From the NCBI GenBank assembly GCA_005502875.1, contig SCMV01000010.1, forward strand, positions 28,874-92,873: a stretch of DNA of 64,000 nucleotides, read 5' to 3'. The notes beneath the pieces are model-generated. The model was not told the origin of the DNA and searched no databases. It saw only the letters and a program-made list of their open reading frames with translations. This document shows positions 62,016 through 64,000 of this stretch, one piece after another (within the stretch, counting starts at the first letter, position 1; each line of letters opens with the position of its first letter). Position numbers and translations under genes: made by a program. Source of the DNA: Comamonadaceae bacterium 2PF (lineage in GTDB: Bacteria; Pseudomonadota; Gammaproteobacteria; Burkholderiales; Burkholderiaceae_C).

Positions 62016-63547
62016 CCAATCACTCCTTCGTAGAAGATTTTCCAGAGGCCGCCTTCCTTGCCCCAGTATTGACGCTTGATGGCGCCGGTTCGTTGACCTT
62101 CGGCCACTTCCCCGAAGGTCACCACGAGCACATCGCTCTGGTCGCGCCAGCCCAGGATGGAGACATCCTTGAGTTGCAATTCCCGACCCCGGGTCTGTTG
62201 CACATCGCGCTCGATGATCTGGCGCCACTGGCTCAGGTCCTTGCCGCCATTCGAGAACTGCGTCGAGTAGAAGGCCATGAGCCGGTTGATGTCTCCGCTG
62301 GCCCGCGCGGTGCGCCAGCCCTCGAGCAAGTTGCCGAGGCTGCGGCGTTCGGGCTCTTTGGCGGCAGGGTTCACCCATTGCAGGCTGCGCGCGATGACGA
62401 CGGGTGTGTTGCGCGGCTGGACCCGATCGATGATGGATTGCAGTTCTGGGTTGGCCAACACCACGCAGCCGTCCGTGCTTTGGGGGCTGCGCGCGTAGTT
62501 TTCAGTGGGGACGCCATGCAGCCAGATGCCGCTGCCGGTGCGGCCCAGGCGCCGGTCGTATTCGTTGGGGTAGTTCAGGGTGAGTGCCCCCACGCCATAG
62601 AAGTCGGTCAGCTGACGGCCTTCGAGCCGGCTGGTGATGAAGTACACGCCCAGCGGTGTGCGCTGGTCACCTTCGATGCGCTTGTCTGAGCCGAGCTTGC
62701 CGATGGAGGCATAGTGATCGGCCACCAGTTGCAGGCCCTTGGGGCCGTTTTCGAACAGGTACAGCCGCGAGCGACTGGCGTCCACTGCGATGGCGTGACG
62801 CGTGGTCGGGGGCATCGTGATGAACTGGGTGGGCAGGGTGCCCGGGGGGGGGCGCTCGCGCAGAGCAGCCAAGCGCTTTTCTGCTTCTTGGCGAAGTTGG
62901 TCGAGGCGCTGTGGGGCCTTGGCCGCGATGTCGCCCGGGGCCAAGCCCATGGTGGGCAGTGCGCGTGTCTGGGCGAGCAGGAGGTCACCGTAGACCAGTT
63001 GGGCCAGCTGGAAATTGGGCACGTCCCGAACGAGGGCTTCGGCGTGCTCCAGAGCTTGCCTGCCTTGGCCGCTGCCGATCAGGCGGTAGATGTCGAGCAG
63101 GCGTGCTTCGGCAGCCAGCCCTGCCGATGAATTCGTCGCACTCGACTCGGGTGGCAAGGAGGCTCTGCTGAACTGTGCGCGGTTTGCTGCGTTGGCCAAT
63201 GGCAGTGCCATGGCGCCAGCGGCGACGCCTCCGACGAGCGCGCCCTGACGGTTGCGTTCGGTGCGCCGGTTCGGTGTGCCGGCGTCAGCCTGGCGAGGCT
63301 TGGCGGCCTTGCGATCCTTGGCTTGTCTTGCATCGGCCTTGCGTGATTCGAGCTTGCGCTGCGATGCACGCTCCGGCGCCTGGTTTTTCTTCAACCTGCT
63401 GGAGGCCGTGGCGCGCCCTTTGTCTGACTGGGCTTGAGCCGTGGGCGCATGCAGGCCCAGCAGGCTGATCGACACAAGCAGGGCGGTCAGCCAGGAAAGG
63501 GAAAGGCCGCCCCTGGAGAGGAGCGGTGCGCCAGGATCACGAGGCAT
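62012..63547 (-). CDS. L,D-transpeptidase with C-terminal Cds6-like domain
   Basis: Periplasmic cysteine transpeptidase (YkuD fold) of 511 residues, cross-linking or anchoring to peptidoglycan. A signal sequence ([19 protein letters not shown]) is followed by a Lys/Arg/Gln-rich region to residue 110 and a helical, TPR-like part (about 140-230). The YkuD domain has His344 and catalytic Cys361 in STDGCVVL. The last ~115 residues ([20 protein letters not shown] onward) form an NTF2/SnoaL-like domain as in Cds6-type enzymes. The adjacent partial gene upstream carries a related domain. Confidence 0.9.
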   Translation of the reverse strand: MPRDPGAPLLSRGGLSLSWLTALLVSISLLGLHAPTAQAQSDKGRATASSRLKKNQAPERASQRKLESRKADARQAKDRKAAKPRQADAGTPNRRTERNRQGALVGGVAAGAMALPLANAANRAQFSRASLPPESSATNSSAGLAAEARLLDIYRLIGSGQGRQALEHAEALVRDVPNFQLAQLVYGDLLLAQTRALPTMGLAPGDIAAKAPQRLDQLRQEAEKRLAALRERPPPGTLPTQFITMPPTTRHAIAVDASRSRLYLFENGPKGLQLVADHYASIGKLGSDKRIEGDQRTPLGVYFITSRLEGRQLTDFYGVGALTLNYPNEYDRRLGRTGSGIWLHGVPTENYARSPQSTDGCVVLANPELQSIIDRVQPRNTPVVIARSLQWVNPAAKEPERRSLGNLLEGWRTARASGDINRLMAFYSTQFSNGGKDLSQWRQIIERDVQQTRGRELQLKDVSILGWRDQSDVLVVTFGEVAEGQRTGAIKRQYWGKEGGLWKIFYEGVIG

Positions 63548-63548
63548 G

Positions 63549-64000
63549 TCAGGAACCGGTGCTTTCCTTCACGATCACCCAGTTGCCACCATTGCGAACC
63601 AGGTCCAGCCGTTTGCCGCTGCTGACGCTGAGGCTGTCGGCCTTGTACTCCTGGCGGAACTGGGCTGTTGCCTTGTTGCCATTGACGGAGACCTTCAGTC
63701 CAGAAACCTTGACGGAGATGCTGCGCTTGCCGGTGATGCGCTCGCGACGCTCCTGTTCCCAGGCCTTGCGAGACTTGCCGCCGTCGAAGTCTTTTGCGTA
63801 GGCAGCAAAGTAGTCGCCCATGTCCTTGCGGCTCCAGGCTTCAGCCCAGGCGCGCACGGCGGCGGCGACATCGCGCTCGGCAGCAGCGTCCTCAGATTCT
63901 TGCTTGGATGGAGCGGGGGCTGGTGCAGGAGCCGGGGCGGGTGTCGGAGCGGGCTTGGCAGCCTGAGCGGGGGCGCTGCCGGAGCTGGGGTCGGGACAGG
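63549..64000 (-). CDS. Cds6/NTF2-domain protein (5' partial)
   Basis: The frame is open to the window edge, so the start is missing; 150 codons are visible. The first ~47 visible residues are a Pro/Ala-rich linker (repeated PAPA), then an NTF2-like Cds6 domain: VRAWAEAWSRKDMGDYFAAY, RERITGKRSISVKVSG, and FRQEYKADSLSVSSGKRL ending NWVIVKESTGS. The same domain type ends the downstream L,D-transpeptidase, one base away, suggesting a functional pair or duplication. The missing N-terminus, probably a tetratricopeptide or peptidoglycan-related part, decides the full identity. Confidence 0.72.
   Translation of the reverse strand, partial: CPDPSSGSAPAQAAKPAPTPAPAPAPAPAPSKQESEDAAAERDVAAAVRAWAEAWSRKDMGDYFAAYAKDFDGGKSRKAWEQERRERITGKRSISVKVSGLKVSVNGNKATAQFRQEYKADSLSVSSGKRLDLVRNGGNWVIVKESTGS

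Overview
The window is GC-rich chromosomal DNA with very high coding density. Gene content points to a betaproteobacterium of the order Burkholderiales, probably near the Comamonadaceae / Leptothrix-Ideonella-Aquabacterium group. The grounds are the UrtBCDE urea transporter with a long UrtB N-terminus, the ccoISNOQPGH-fnr-hemN cluster, the TSUP-cysI-DUF934-cysH-cysDN-cobA sulfur cluster without cysJ, TamA/TamB, and a Cds6-type L,D-transpeptidase. The lineage is inferred from gene content and order, not from a search. No insertion sequence, prophage, CRISPR array or compositional island was seen.

Layout. (1) 1-4292: urea ABC transporter urtB (5' cut by the window), urtC, urtD, urtE. (2) 4417-9173: FKBP isomerase, DUF1841 protein, a LapA-like RTX surface protein and a dihaem cytochrome c. 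(3) 9280-18937: MoxR-type AAA+ ATPase and its CoxE/VWA partner, separated by an inverted diguanylate cyclase gene, then tamA and tamB. (4) 18977-21945: DUF3422 membrane protein, CsoR/FrmR-type repressor, DUF3592 protein and YfbR nucleotidase. (5) 21949-27638: putA, arginase and ornithine cyclodeaminase with a divergent Lrp/AsnC regulator, together a route from arginine to glutamate. (6) 27727-30541: small secreted protein, LysR and AraC regulators, tRNA-Asn. (7) 30702-34734: TonB-dependent receptor under a TPP riboswitch, ferredoxin-NADP reductase and 7Fe ferredoxin. (8) 34788-42061: assimilatory sulfate reduction on the minus strand (TSUP permease, cysI, DUF934, cysH, cysD, cysN, cobA). (9) 42131-43595: patatin lipoprotein and DUF192 protein. 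(10) 43703-55230: cbb3 oxidase structural and assembly genes, Fnr, hemN and a DsbD_2-type membrane protein. (11) 55394-64000: icd, csp, clpS-clpA, then lpxH, two cyclophilins, an L,D-transpeptidase and a partial Cds6-domain protein.

Regulation visible in the sequence. Three FNR-type boxes, each one base from the consensus, lie before ccoN, before ccoG and between fnr and hemN, which ties microaerobic respiration and haem synthesis to one oxygen sensor. A TPP riboswitch precedes the TonB receptor, so its cargo is probably thiamin-related. The same 16-bp element, GATACC-N5-GGGTA, occurs in the promoter of the CsoR-type repressor and in the leader of ccoG. An inverted pair of perfect DnaA boxes separates the lysR and araC genes.

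Most genes are conserved housekeeping or respiratory loci. No wholly new defence or mobile system was found. The best leads are regulatory: the thiamin-controlled receptor, the shared CsoR-like operator with a nested palindrome at ccoG, and the DnaA-box palindrome.
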